From Streptomyces litmocidini (GTDB taxonomy: Bacteria; Actinomycetota; Actinomycetes; Streptomycetales; Streptomycetaceae), in contig NZ_BMTQ01000010.1 of the NCBI RefSeq assembly GCF_014649755.1, positions 62,001 to 126,000 on the forward strand: a stretch of 64,000 nucleotides of DNA. The letters are read 5' to 3'. The notes below the pieces were generated by a model. That model was not told the origin of the DNA, did not search any database, and was given only the letters and a program-made list of their open reading frames with translations. Below are positions 43,133 through 51,739 of this stretch, piece by piece. Each line of letters starts with the position of its first letter. Position 1 is the stretch's first letter. A program made the translations under genes and the position numbers.

Positions 43133-44068
43133 ATGTGGGTCTCCCTCGCGCTGTTCCTGCTCGGCGTCCTGACCGCCGTCGCGGCCCCCGGGCTGCTGTC
43201 CCGAGCCGACTGGGTGGAGCGAGAACCCGTGGTGGCCCTGTGGGTGTGGCAGTGCGTGGTGGCCGCGGTGCTGGTCAGCTTCGCGCTCTCCATGACGTTC
43301 AGCGCGTCCGCGGCGTGGAAGGCCGTGCGGGGGCATGTCTTCGCGGGCGCGCCGCACGCGGTGGTCGACGCGTACGAACTCGGCACGTCGGGGCCCTGGT
43401 CGGCGGCGCTCGCGGTGGTGCTGGCGGCCGGCGGCCTCTGGTCGGGGGCGATGCTGGGCCGGGAGATCGGCCGGGCCCGCGCCCGGCGGCGCCGGCGGCG
43501 CTGCGATCTGCTCGTCCGCGCGCCCCTGCTGCCCGGGGAGCGGCCGGGCAGCGAGCGGCTCGTCGTCCTGGAGGGCGAGCGGGCGGACGCCTGGTGGATG
43601 GCCGGCCCCGCACCCCAGCTGGTCATCACGACGGCGGCGCTGCGCCGGTTGAAGGGACGACAGCTGGACGCGGTCCTGGCGCACGAGCAGGGCCACGCAC
43701 GGGCGCGGCACGACTGGCTGTTGCACTCCTCGGCGGCGCTGGCCGCCGGGTTCCCGGGGATCCCGGTCTTCGCCGCCTTCCGCGAGGAGATGCACCGCCT
43801 GGTGGAGCTGGCCGCCGACGACGTGGCCTCGCGCCGCTTCGGGCGGCTGACGATCGCGCTCGCGCTGGTCGAACTCAACGAGGACCGGGGCGTCTTCGGC
43901 CCCGGCCCGGCGCACGACGCCGATCTCCCGCAGCGGGTGAACCGGTTGCTCACCGCGGCCCCCCGCCTCACCGCGGGACGCCGGTTCCGGCTGACGGCGG
44001 CCGCGTCCCTGGTGCCCGTGGTCCCCGTGCTCGTGGCCTTCGTCCCGGCGCTCAGCGCGCTGGGATAG
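43133..44068 (+). CDS. M56 family (BlaR1-like) membrane metallopeptidase
   Basis: 311 aa. Membrane helices at ~3-20, 37-57 and 83-102, then the zinc motif VLAHEQGHARARHDWLL (HExxH as HEQGH, ~186-190) and a downstream ELAADDVASRRFG with the third ligand Glu/Asp; a final helix closes the protein (LVPVVPVLVAFVPALSAL). BlaR1/MecR1 relatives cleave a BlaI repressor on signal. No BlaI gene and no extracellular sensor domain are seen, so the protein may be a regulatory protease for another partner. Confidence 0.9.
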   Translation: MWVSLALFLLGVLTAVAAPGLLSRADWVEREPVVALWVWQCVVAAVLVSFALSMTFSASAAWKAVRGHVFAGAPHAVVDAYELGTSGPWSAALAVVLAAGGLWSGAMLGREIGRARARRRRRRCDLLVRAPLLPGERPGSERLVVLEGERADAWWMAGPAPQLVITTAALRRLKGRQLDAVLAHEQGHARARHDWLLHSSAALAAGFPGIPVFAAFREEMHRLVELAADDVASRRFGRLTIALALVELNEDRGVFGPGPAHDADLPQRVNRLLTAAPRLTAGRRFRLTAAASLVPVVPVLVAFVPALSALG

Positions 44069-44167
44069 CGGCCGGTGACGGCGCGCACGGCGGACCGGGC
44101 CCCGGCGCCGACGCGCACGGGCCGCCCGAAGGGCCGTGCGGGGCGGATCGTCGGGCAGGATCGGCGC

Positions 44168-44866
44168 ATGCGCTCCTCCGCCGTGATCTCCGGGGTCCTG
44201 GCCCTGACCCTGCTCGTGCTCGTCGCGGTGGGATGGCCGCCGCTGCTCTCCTTCGACCGTTCGATCGCCGAGGCGCTCCACCGCAGCGCCCTCGCCCACC
44301 CCGGCTTCACCCGGGTCAACCGCGTCCTGACGGACTGGGTGTGGGACCCGTGGACGATGCGTGCCCTGGCCGCGGTCGCCACGGTGGTGCTGTGGTGGCG
44401 GCGGGAGCGCCGGGCGGCCCTGTGGGTGGCGGGGACGAGCCTGCTGGCCGTCGGCTCCCAGCAGACCCTCAAGGCGGTGGTGGGGCGGGAGCGGCCGCAC
44501 TGGGCCGAGCCCGTCGACTGGGCGCGGTACGCCGCCTTCCCCTCGGGGCACGCGATGACGGCGACGGTCACCTGCGGACTGCTGCTGTGGGTGCTCGCCC
44601 TGCACTGGCGGGACGGGTGGCGCGGCTGGGGCACCCTGGCGGGCGCGGCCGTCGTCTCGGTGCTCGGGGTGGGCTGGACGCGGGTCTACCTGGGCGTGCA
44701 CTGGCCCTCGGACGTGGTGGAGGGCTGGCTGCTGGGCTGGTGCTGGGTGGCCACGGCGGTGCTCACGTACCGGTGGAGCGAGCGGCGCGGAGCGGCGCGC
44801 CCCTCCCCCGGCGACGACGGCGACGGCGCGGGGAGCAACGGGAGCAGAATGGGAGAAGGACGATGA
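44168..44866 (+). CDS. PAP2-superfamily membrane phosphatase
   Basis: 232 aa from ATG 44168; a GTG at 44075 would add 31 basic residues. Phosphatase motifs in order: KAVVGRERPHW (C1, ~100), FPSGHAMTA (C2) and GVHWPSDVVEGWLLGW (C3), between six hydrophobic helices. Family members dephosphorylate lipid phosphates such as phosphatidic acid or undecaprenyl pyrophosphate on the outer face of the membrane. The C-terminus is a disordered Gly/Asp tail. A 14-bp dyad begins right after the stop. Confidence 0.93.
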   Translation: MRSSAVISGVLALTLLVLVAVGWPPLLSFDRSIAEALHRSALAHPGFTRVNRVLTDWVWDPWTMRALAAVATVVLWWRRERRAALWVAGTSLLAVGSQQTLKAVVGRERPHWAEPVDWARYAAFPSGHAMTATVTCGLLLWVLALHWRDGWRGWGTLAGAAVVSVLGVGWTRVYLGVHWPSDVVEGWLLGWCWVATAVLTYRWSERRGAARPSPGDDGDGAGSNGSRMGEGR

Positions 44867-44867
44867 A

Positions 44868-44912
44868 GCCGTCTGTTCTGGACGATCCCCCGTGTCGCCC
44901 AGAACAGACGGC
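44868..44912. promoter_or_regulatory. 14-bp perfect inverted repeat between PAP2 and TetR genes
   Basis: GCCGTCTGTTCTGG (44868-44881) and CCAGAACAGACGGC (44899-44912), 17-nt spacer. Its 5' edge is 2 nt past the PAP2 stop. It can be a terminator, a TetR operator, or both; the long spacer and A/T content favour an operator pair. Confidence 0.55.
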
Positions 44913-44995
44913 ATCCCCGGCGGTATGCCACACGGGCGTGCCGACGGGATGCGCCGAGTATATTGGCCGGCAGCCAGTCAACGCAGGAGTCCAGC

Positions 44996-45667
44996 ATGTC
45001 CCCGCGTAGCCCATCGGTCAATGAAGAGCTTCGACGGCGGTCGCGGGAGCGGATTCTCCAAGCCACCGTGGAGCTGATCGACGCCCACGGCTACGAGGCG
45101 ACCACGCTCGGCGACATCGCGGAGCGGGCCGGCACGGCACGGGGGCTGATCTCGTACTACTTCCCCGGCAAGCGGCAGCTGCTCCAGGCGGCGGTGCACC
45201 GGTTGATGCACCTCACCCTGGAGGAGGCGCTGGAACGGGAGCCGCGCACGGAGGACGGCCGCGAGCGGCTGGCCCGCGCGATCGACGCGATCCTGGGGCT
45301 CGCGGTGACCCGGCCCACGCTGATGCGGACCCACATGGCGGTCATCCTGCAGGCCGAGGGCTTCGTGCAGTGCCAGGAGCAGCAGCGGCTGGCCTTCCTG
45401 CTGCGGGACACGATCGCGCGGTACGGCTCGACGGACGTGGAGACGGACTATCCGCTGCTGCGCGCCCTGCTGATGGGCTCGGTGGTGGCGGTGCTGCTGC
45501 CGGGGGCCCCGATGCCGCTGGCGCGCCTGCGGTCGGAGCTGTTCCAGCGGTACGGGCTGGACTGGGAGGCGGGGGCGCCGCCGGACGGGGGCCCGTCCGG
45601 CGGCGCCCCGGGGCTCGGGCCGTCAGCCGGCCGTCCTGCCGCCGGTCAGTCGTCGAGGTCGAAGTAG
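44996..45667 (+). CDS. TetR/AcrR-family regulator
   Basis: 223 aa; ATG at 44996 with AGGAG 7 nt upstream. HTH ~15-60 (ERILQATVELIDAHGYEATT then ERAGTARGLISYYFPGKRQL). The C-terminal ligand domain has the two long amphipathic helices common to the family, then a Pro/Gly-rich tail of ~30 residues. It is convergent with the LVIVD gene (22-nt overlap). The PAP2 gene and the dyad upstream are likely parts of its regulon. Confidence 0.93.
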   Translation: MSPRSPSVNEELRRRSRERILQATVELIDAHGYEATTLGDIAERAGTARGLISYYFPGKRQLLQAAVHRLMHLTLEEALEREPRTEDGRERLARAIDAILGLAVTRPTLMRTHMAVILQAEGFVQCQEQQRLAFLLRDTIARYGSTDVETDYPLLRALLMGSVVAVLLPGAPMPLARLRSELFQRYGLDWEAGAPPDGGPSGGAPGLGPSAGRPAAGQSSRSK

Positions 45668-47184
45668 TCCGGCTGGGTCTGGACGTTGAGCCGGTCCATC
45701 CGGATCCGCTTCGCCGGGTCCGTACGACGGTCGGAGAGCTTCAGGACGTCGAAGCCCTTCGCGATGTCGTTCGAGTAGATGTGGCCGTTGTAGTAGTACG
45801 CGGACCACGAGCCGCCCGTCGCCATGGTGGTGGTGGACAGCGGGCCGCGCTCGAAGTAGGCGATCTCCTTCGGGGCGGAGGAGTCGGTGAAGTCCCAGAC
45901 GGAGACGCCGCCCTGGTACCAGGCCTGGACCATGAGGTCCTTGCCCTTGACCGGGATCAGCGAACCGTTGTGGGCGACGCAGTTCTCGGTGTCGGCCTGG
46001 TGGCGCGGGATCTTGAAGTAGCTGCGGAAGACGAGCTTGCGCGCGTCGCCCTTGCCGACGATGTCGTAGATGCCGTCGGCGCCGCGGTTCGGGCCGACCT
46101 GTGCGTTGCAGGTGGCGGCGCCGCCGCCGCCGAGCTCGTCGGTGAAGACGACCTTGTTCGCCTTCTGGTTGAAGGTCGCGGAGTGCCAGAACGCGAAGTT
46201 GACGTTGTCCTGGACCTGGTCGATGACCCGCGGGTGCTCGGGGTCCTTGATGTCGAAGAGGATGCCGTCACCCATGCAGGCGCCGGCCGCGAGGTTCTCG
46301 CTCGGCAGGACGGTGATGTCGTGGCAGCCGGTGGTCTTGGAGACGCCCGGGTTGGTGGGCGCGCCCGGGTTGCCGCCGCCGTCCGGCCCCTCGCCGGGGA
46401 AGAGGACGGGGAAGTTGACGACCGCCGCCTGCTCGGGCGCCTTGCGGGGCACCTTGATGACGGAGATGCCGTCGTGCGGGGGCTGGCAGTCCGGGAAGGC
46501 GGCGTTGGGCGAGTAGGAGGAGACGTAGATGTACACGTTCCTGCCCTTGGGCAGGATCGTGTGGGTGTGGGATCCGCAGTTGGTCTCGACGGCGGCGACG
46601 TACTTCGGGTCGGCGATGTCGCTGATGTCGAAGATCTTCATGCCCTCCCAGGACTCCTTGACCGAGGCGGGCTGCGTCGTGCTGGCGCACGAGTTGTCGC
46701 TCCGGGAGGAGTCGGTGGAGAGGAAGAGCAGGTTCCCGGAGACGGAGACGTCGTTCTGGGAGCCCGGGCAGAGGACCTGCGCGACGGTCTTCGGGTCCTT
46801 CGGATCGCTGATGTCGAAGATCCGGAAGCCGTCGTAGTTGCCGGCGAAGGCGTACTTGCCCTGGAAGGCGAGGTCCGAGTTGAGGCCCTTGAGGGCGTCC
46901 TTGGGGACGTTCGCGAGGTGCTCGACGTTCTGGCTGTGGACGATCTCGTCCACGCCGGGTATCTCGCCGCTCCGGATGGCGGAGCGCGCCTCGGCGGCCT
47001 GCTGCGAGGAGACCGTGCCCTGCGCGGGGCCGGCGTCTCCGGGGTCGGGGGTGGCGGCCGCGGGGCCTGCCGCGAGCAGTGTGGCCAGCAGCCCTGCGGC
47101 GGCGGATGCCACACCCAGGCGTCTGGACCGGGCACGCGGATCGCGTGTGTCGGACGTGGTACGCGGGGTACGCAACGAAGTCAC
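45646..47184 (-). CDS. Secreted LVIVD-repeat (beta-propeller) protein
   Basis: 512 aa; GTG at 47184 with GGGAGGAC 6 nt upstream. Sec signal peptide at ~20-45 (GVASAAAGLLATLLAAGPAA, cleavage after AAA). The mature protein has repeated blades with FRIFDISDPKDPKTVAQV, MKIFDISDIADPKYVAAV, GILFDIKDPEHPRVIDQV and VSVWDFTDSSAPKEIAYF, the LVIVD repeat of extracellular propellers. No enzymatic motif. It is divergent from a DUF305 lipoprotein, an arrangement I recall in other streptomycetes; the pair may act together outside the cell, possibly with metal, which is inference. Confidence 0.92.
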   Translation of the reverse strand: MTSLRTPRTTSDTRDPRARSRRLGVASAAAGLLATLLAAGPAAATPDPGDAGPAQGTVSSQQAAEARSAIRSGEIPGVDEIVHSQNVEHLANVPKDALKGLNSDLAFQGKYAFAGNYDGFRIFDISDPKDPKTVAQVLCPGSQNDVSVSGNLLFLSTDSSRSDNSCASTTQPASVKESWEGMKIFDISDIADPKYVAAVETNCGSHTHTILPKGRNVYIYVSSYSPNAAFPDCQPPHDGISVIKVPRKAPEQAAVVNFPVLFPGEGPDGGGNPGAPTNPGVSKTTGCHDITVLPSENLAAGACMGDGILFDIKDPEHPRVIDQVQDNVNFAFWHSATFNQKANKVVFTDELGGGGAATCNAQVGPNRGADGIYDIVGKGDARKLVFRSYFKIPRHQADTENCVAHNGSLIPVKGKDLMVQAWYQGGVSVWDFTDSSAPKEIAYFERGPLSTTTMATGGSWSAYYYNGHIYSNDIAKGFDVLKLSDRRTDPAKRIRMDRLNVQTQPDYFDLDD

Positions 47185-47202
47185 TCCGTCCTCCCTGGTG
47201 AC

Positions 47203-47218
47203 CGTTCAGCTTTGAACG
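47203..47218. promoter_or_regulatory. Palindrome just upstream of the LVIVD gene
   Basis: CGTTCA-GCTT-TGAACG is a perfect dyad 19 nt before the start codon; upstream on the same strand TTGATA and GATACT (16-nt spacer) are plausible promoter boxes. Confidence 0.5.
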
Positions 47219-47360
47219 GGTGCTGCACCCCGGCAGTATCTTCCGTGTCGTGCTCATATCAACAGATGGCAACACAGCCGTCATGAAGGTTTTCGATCGG
47301 CCCCTCCGAGAAAAGTGCTAGGAACGGTCACCGTCCCCGCAAGAGCCCCTGGAGGTCGCG

Positions 47361-48011
47361 TTGTTGATCAGCCGTCAGCGTGCCGTCGTCACCGCGGCCC
47401 TGTCCGCCGTCGCCGTACTCGCCCTGGGCGCCTGCGACGCGGCCCCCGACCAGGGCGCACCGCGGGCGGGGGCCCCGGCCGGCCCCGCGGTGGTGGCACC
47501 GGGGAGGCCCGGGGAGCCGGCCCGGCGGATATCTCCCGAGGAGGCCGCGCGGCTACTGCCCGACGAGAGCCCGAACGGCGCGGACTTCCGCTACGTGCAG
47601 ATGATGACCGTGCACCACCGGCAGGCCCTGACGATGACGGCGCTGGTGCCGGGACGGGCGTCCTCGCCCCAGGTGAGGAAGGTGGCCGAGCGGATCGCGG
47701 CGGCGCAGCGGCCGGAGATCGACGCGATGGAAGGTTGGCTGAAAAACAACGGCGGTCCGCGCGAGCAGGGCGCCCACGACCACCATTCGATGCCGGGCAT
47801 GGCGACCGAGGCCCAGCTGGAGGAGCTGCGGGGAGCGAAGGGCAAGGCCTTCGACGAACTCTTCCTGAAGCTGATGATCGCGCACCACGAGGGGGCCGTG
47901 ACGATGGCCGCCGAGGTGCTGGGCGAGGGGAACAACGTCCTCGTGGAGGAGATGGCGAACGACGTGATCGCCCAGCAGACCGCGGAGATCGACCGGATGC
48001 GGTCCCTGTAG
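47361..48011 (+). CDS. DUF305 lipoprotein
   Basis: 216 aa; starts with the rare TTG codon at 47361, supported by GGAGG 5 nt upstream. Signal peptide with lipobox LALGAC (Cys25), so membrane-anchored outside the cell. A Pro/Ala linker precedes the DUF305 helical domain, a ferritin-like repeat with paired His motifs VQMMTVHHRQALTMTALVPG and MIAHHEGAVTMAAEVL plus a His/Met-rich loop HDHHSMPGM. These could bind copper or another metal, as suggested for DUF305. Divergent from the LVIVD gene. Confidence 0.9.
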   Translation: MLISRQRAVVTAALSAVAVLALGACDAAPDQGAPRAGAPAGPAVVAPGRPGEPARRISPEEAARLLPDESPNGADFRYVQMMTVHHRQALTMTALVPGRASSPQVRKVAERIAAAQRPEIDAMEGWLKNNGGPREQGAHDHHSMPGMATEAQLEELRGAKGKAFDELFLKLMIAHHEGAVTMAAEVLGEGNNVLVEEMANDVIAQQTAEIDRMRSL

Positions 48012-48061
48012 ACGCGCCGGGAGGGGAGGGAGGGGCCGGACGTCGGCCGCCCCCTCCTCGC

Positions 48062-48150
48062 CCCGCCCGGGCCCGGCCGTCAGGCCGTCGCCCTTCCGGG
48101 CGCGGTCGTCGGTCGTTCGCGTCCCGCCCGGGGCCGGCCGTCAGGCCGGC
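48062..48150. repeat. 61-bp-spaced duplication containing the ArsR-type stop codon
   Basis: CCCGCCCGGGCCCGGCCGTC followed by AGGCCG at 48062 recurs with one change at 48123, where its TCA (48141-48143) is the stop of the regulator on the minus strand; the upstream copy has TCA at 48080. A third diverged copy lies within the coding end. The 129-nt gap to the DUF305 gene otherwise shows no gene. Confidence 0.7.
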
Positions 48151-48533
48151 TCCCCCTCGGGGCCACCCGGGCCCGGCCGTCGGGCGCCCTCCTCCTCGCG
48201 CACCGCCTGGGCGCCCGCGGCGGCCAGGACGGAGTCGAGGAGACCGGGGAAGAGGGCGTCGAGGTCGCTCCTGCGCAGGCAGTTGAGCTTGGTCGTGCCC
48301 TGGTACGTCTGCTGGATGACGCCGCTCTCGCGGAGCACCCGGAAGTGGTGCGTGGTCGTGGACTTGGTGACCGGGAGGTCGAAGTACGAGCAGCTGAGTT
48401 CGGTCTCCTCGCGCGCCAGTTCCCGCACGATCCGCAGGCGCACGGCGTCCGAGAGGGCGTGCAGCACCTCTTCGAGGCGGATCCGGTCGCGCGTGGGGTG
48501 TTCGAGGACGCGCGGGGTGGTGGTGGTCGTCAT
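48141..48533 (-). CDS. ArsR-family (HTH_20) transcriptional regulator
   Basis: 130 aa, ATG at 48533. The winged helix fills residues ~18-95: LHALSDAVRLRIVRELAREE, then FDLPVTKSTTTHHFRVLRES (recognition helix) and GVIQQTYQGTTKLNCLRRSD. Two Cys (SCSYF and NCLRR) could sense redox or metal, though the usual ELCVCDL metal site is absent. It is divergent from an OYE-type reductase with TACGA palindromes in between, a common arrangement in which the repressor responds to the enzyme's electrophilic substrate. The stop is in a duplicated segment. Confidence 0.92.
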   Translation of the reverse strand: MTTTTTPRVLEHPTRDRIRLEEVLHALSDAVRLRIVRELAREETELSCSYFDLPVTKSTTTHHFRVLRESGVIQQTYQGTTKLNCLRRSDLDALFPGLLDSVLAAAGAQAVREEEGARRPGPGGPEGEPA

Positions 48534-48570
48534 GGCGGCGGCTCCGCTTCATCCGGGATGCGCCCCATTG

Positions 48571-48620
48571 TACGAGGACCCTCGTAGTTTGACAGGTGTC
48601 GTACTACGATGCGTATCGTA
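48571..48620. promoter_or_regulatory. Twin TACGA palindromes of an ArsR-type regulator
   Basis: TACGAGG-AC-CCTCGTA (48571-48586) and TACGAT-GCGT-ATCGTA (48605-48620) are both perfect dyads in the 123-nt divergent gap. TTGACA (48589-48594) lies between them as a -35 for the reductase gene, so binding would block both promoters. Confidence 0.75.
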
Positions 48621-48656
48621 CGAGCACCTTCGAGGCATCCCGAAACGGAGTCCGTC

Positions 48657-49736
48657 ATGAGCGTCGCCCTGTTCGAGCCGTACACCCTGCGTTCCCTGAC
48701 CGTGCCCAACCGGGTCTGGATGGCGCCCATGTGCCAGTACTCGGCGGAGACGAGCGGACCGAACGCGGGCGTGGCCGGCGACTGGCACTTCGCCCACTAC
48801 GCGGCCCGCGCCACCGGCGGCGCCGGACTGATCCTCGTCGAGGCGACCGCCGTCTCCCCCGAGGGCCGCATCAGCCCGGCGGACCTCGGCCTCTGGAACG
48901 ACACCCAGGTCGAAGGACTGCGGCGCATCTCCGGCTTCCTCAAGGAGCACGGCACCGTGCCCGGCATCCAGATCGGACACGCCGGACGCAAGGCCTCCAC
49001 CGACCGCCCCTGGGTGGGCCGCGGCCCGGTCGGGCCGGACGAGGGCTGGCAGCCCGTCGGCCCCAGCCCGGTCGAGTTCGCCGAGGGCCACCCCGTGCCG
49101 ACCGAACTGACCGTGGAGCGCATCCGGGAGATCACCGGACAGTTCGCGGACGCCGCCCGGCGCGCCCTGGCCGCCGGGTTCGAGGTCCTGGAGGTGCACG
49201 GAGCCCACGGCTACCTCATCGGCGAGTTCCTCTCCCCGCACAGCAACCACCGCACGGACGCCTACGGCGGCTCGTTCGAGAACCGCACCCGCCTCGCCCT
49301 GGAGGTCGTCGACGCCGTGCGCGCCGTCTGGCCCGAGGAACTGCCCCTCCTCTTCCGGATCTCCGCCACCGACTGGCTGGAGGAGCGGGGCTGGACGGTC
49401 GACGAGACCGTCCGCTTCGCCGCCCTGCTGCGCGGGCACGGCGTCGACCTCCTCGACGTCTCCAGCGGCGGCAACGGCGGACCGGCCGAGATCCCGGTGG
49501 GCCCCGGCTACCAGGTGCCCTTCGCCGCCCGCGTCAAGGCCGAGACCGGGCTGCCCGTCGCCGCCGTCGGCCTGATCACCGAGAGCGAGCAGGCCGAGAA
49601 GATCCTCGCCGACGGCGAGGCCGACGCGGTCCTCCTCGGCCGCGAGCTGCTGCGCGACGCCTCCTGGCCGCGCCGCGCCGCCCGCGAGCTGGGGGCGCGG
49701 ACCCCCGCGCCGCCGCAGTACGCCTGGGCGATCTGA
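48657..49736 (+). CDS. NADH:flavin oxidoreductase, old yellow enzyme (YqjM-type)
   Basis: 359 aa; ATG at 48657 with ACGGAG upstream. FMN-binding TIM barrel: redox-sensing Cys and Tyr in WMAPMCQYSAE (~23-30), QIGHAGRKAS, HGAHGYLIGEFLSPHSNHRT (substrate His pair), AYGGSFENRTRL, and phosphate site VGLITESEQAEKIL. YqjM-class enzymes reduce activated alkenes with NADPH. It is the probable target of the divergent ArsR-type repressor. Confidence 0.95.
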   Translation: MSVALFEPYTLRSLTVPNRVWMAPMCQYSAETSGPNAGVAGDWHFAHYAARATGGAGLILVEATAVSPEGRISPADLGLWNDTQVEGLRRISGFLKEHGTVPGIQIGHAGRKASTDRPWVGRGPVGPDEGWQPVGPSPVEFAEGHPVPTELTVERIREITGQFADAARRALAAGFEVLEVHGAHGYLIGEFLSPHSNHRTDAYGGSFENRTRLALEVVDAVRAVWPEELPLLFRISATDWLEERGWTVDETVRFAALLRGHGVDLLDVSSGGNGGPAEIPVGPGYQVPFAARVKAETGLPVAAVGLITESEQAEKILADGEADAVLLGRELLRDASWPRRAARELGARTPAPPQYAWAI

Positions 49737-49832
49737 CCGCCGGCCGGGCCGGGAGTGTCTCCGGGGGCGTTGTCAGTGGCCGGGTGCAGACTGGCCCGCA
49801 TCAGTGACAACGACGTCCTGGAGGTGGCAGCC

Positions 49833-50915
49833 ATGCCCGACGTACTCCTCACCGTAGGCACCCGCAAGGGCCTCTTCATCGGCCGGAGGCACGACGGACG
49901 ATGGGAGTTCGACGATCCCGGCTTCCCCGCGCAGGCGGTCTACTCGGTCGCCATCGACACCCGGCGGCCGACCCCGCGCCTGCTCGCCGGCGGTGACAGC
50001 GCGCACTGGGGCCCCTCCGTCTTCCACTCCGACGACCTCGGCAGGACCTGGACCGAACCGGCCCGCCCCGCGGTGAGGTTCCCCGAGGACACGGGGGCTT
50101 CCCTGGAGCGGGTCTGGCAGCTGCACCCGGCACCGCGGCACTCCCCCGACGTCGTGTACGCGGGGACCGAGCCCGCCGCGCTCTTCCGGTCGGCGGACGG
50201 CGGCGAGTCCTTCGAGCTCGTCCGCCCGCTCTGGGAGCACCCGACCCGCTCGAAGTGGGTGCCCGGCGGAGGCGGCGAGGCCGTGCACACCGTCGTCACC
50301 GACGCCCGCGACCCCGAGGCACTGACGGTGGCGGTGTCGACGGCGGGGGTGTTCCGCTCGCGGGACGGCGGGGCCGCGTGGGCACCCTCCAACCACGGGG
50401 TGTCCGCCGTCTTCCTGCCCGATCCCGACCCCGAGTTCGGGCAGTGCGTCCACAAGATCGCCCAGGACGCGGGCGACGAGGACCGCCTCTACCTCCAGAA
50501 CCACTGGGGGGTCTTCCGCAGCGACGACGCGGGGGCGAACTGGACCGACATCGGCTCGGGCCTCCCCTCCGACTTCGGCTTCGCGGTCGCCGCGCACCCG
50601 CACCGCCCCGGCACCGCCTACGTCTTCCCGATCACCGCCGACTCGGACCGGGTTCCGGCGGGCCGCCGCTGCCGCGTCTACCGCACGACGGACGCGGGCG
50701 GGACCTGGGAGCCGCTGAGCCGGGGACTGCCCGGGGGAGACCACTACGGCACGGTGCTGCGGGACGCGCTGTGCACGGACGACGCGGACCCGGCGGGCGT
50801 CTACTTCGGCAACCGGAACGGCGAGGTGTACGCGAGCGCCGACGACGGCGACAGCTGGCAACTCCTGGCGGAGCACCTGCCGGACGTGCTGTGCGTACGG
50901 GCGGCCGTGATCTGA
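49833..50915 (+). CDS. BNR/Asp-box repeat (sialidase-fold) protein
   Basis: 360 aa; ATG at 49833 with GGAGGTGG 7 nt upstream. Six Asp-box loops (SxDxGxxW) are visible: HSDDLGRTWTE, RSADGGESFEL, RSRDGGAAWAP, RSDDAGANWTD, RTTDAGGTWEP and ASADDGDSWQL. No signal peptide and no sialidase catalytic Arg/Tyr set can be identified, so it is a cytosolic propeller of unknown role, of the type annotated as exo-alpha-sialidase or YCF48-like by similarity. Monocistronic, convergent with the uracil-DNA glycosylase. Confidence 0.9.
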   Translation: MPDVLLTVGTRKGLFIGRRHDGRWEFDDPGFPAQAVYSVAIDTRRPTPRLLAGGDSAHWGPSVFHSDDLGRTWTEPARPAVRFPEDTGASLERVWQLHPAPRHSPDVVYAGTEPAALFRSADGGESFELVRPLWEHPTRSKWVPGGGGEAVHTVVTDARDPEALTVAVSTAGVFRSRDGGAAWAPSNHGVSAVFLPDPDPEFGQCVHKIAQDAGDEDRLYLQNHWGVFRSDDAGANWTDIGSGLPSDFGFAVAAHPHRPGTAYVFPITADSDRVPAGRRCRVYRTTDAGGTWEPLSRGLPGGDHYGTVLRDALCTDDADPAGVYFGNRNGEVYASADDGDSWQLLAEHLPDVLCVRAAVI

Positions 50916-51017
50916 CGGCACCCCGCATTCCGCTGCCGGTACGACCGGAGGCGCACTGCCTCCGTCAGGCCCGCTCCGCCGATCGGGACGCCGGTCCGCC
51001 CGGCGCCCCCTCCGGGC

Positions 51018-51695
51018 TCAGGGCAGGCGCCAGTCCACCGGCTCGGCGCCCATGCCGACGAGCATCTCGTTCGCCCGGCTGAACGGGCGGGAGCCGAAGA
51101 AGCCCCGGTCCGCCGACATCGGGGACGGGTGCGCGGACTCGATCGCCGGCAGGTCGCCGAGGAGCGGGCGGGCGTTGCGGGCGTCGCGGCCCCACAGGAT
51201 CGACACCAGGGGCTTGCCCCGGGCGGCCAGCGCGCGGATGGCCTGCTCGGTCACCTCTTCCCAGCCCTTGCCCCGGTGGGCGGCCGGCTTGCGCGGCGCC
51301 GTGGTCAGCGCCCTGTTGAGCAGCAGGACGCCCTGCCGGGTCCACGGCGTCAGATCGCCGTTCGACGGGCGGGGCAGACCGAGGTCGGTGTGCAGCTCCC
51401 GGAAGATGTTCTCCAGGCTGGGGGGCAGCGAGCGGACCTCGGGCGCGACCGAGAAGCTGAGCCCCATCGCCATCCCCGGCGTGGGATAGGGGTCCTGACC
51501 CACGATCAGGACCCGCACCTCGTCGAAGGGCTGCTGGAAGGCCCGCAGCACGTTCTGCCCGGAGGGCAGGTACGTCCGGCCCGCGGCGATCTCCGCCCGC
51601 AGGAAGTCGCCCATCGCGGCGACACGTCCCGCGACGGGGCCCAGGGCCTCCGCCCAGCCGGGCTCCACCAGTTCGTTCAAGGGTCGCGCTGTCAC
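51018..51695 (-). CDS. ung: Uracil-DNA glycosylase, family 1
   Basis: 225 aa; GTG at 51695. Active site VLIVGQDPYPTPGMAMGLSF (catalytic Asp in GQDPYP, ~66-71), uracil-binding GVLLLNRALTT, and the Leu-intercalation loop ESAHPSPMSADRGFFG with HPSPMS. Removes uracil from DNA in base-excision repair. A minus-strand -10 TAGAGT lies 8 nt from the start, so it may be leaderless. The divergent gap to the kinase gene holds a very long inverted repeat. Confidence 0.96.
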   Translation of the reverse strand: MTARPLNELVEPGWAEALGPVAGRVAAMGDFLRAEIAAGRTYLPSGQNVLRAFQQPFDEVRVLIVGQDPYPTPGMAMGLSFSVAPEVRSLPPSLENIFRELHTDLGLPRPSNGDLTPWTRQGVLLLNRALTTAPRKPAAHRGKGWEEVTEQAIRALAARGKPLVSILWGRDARNARPLLGDLPAIESAHPSPMSADRGFFGSRPFSRANEMLVGMGAEPVDWRLP

Positions 51696-51739
51696 GGTCC
51701 GTCACTCTACCGGCCTACGCCGACAGTGCCCCGCCTCCC

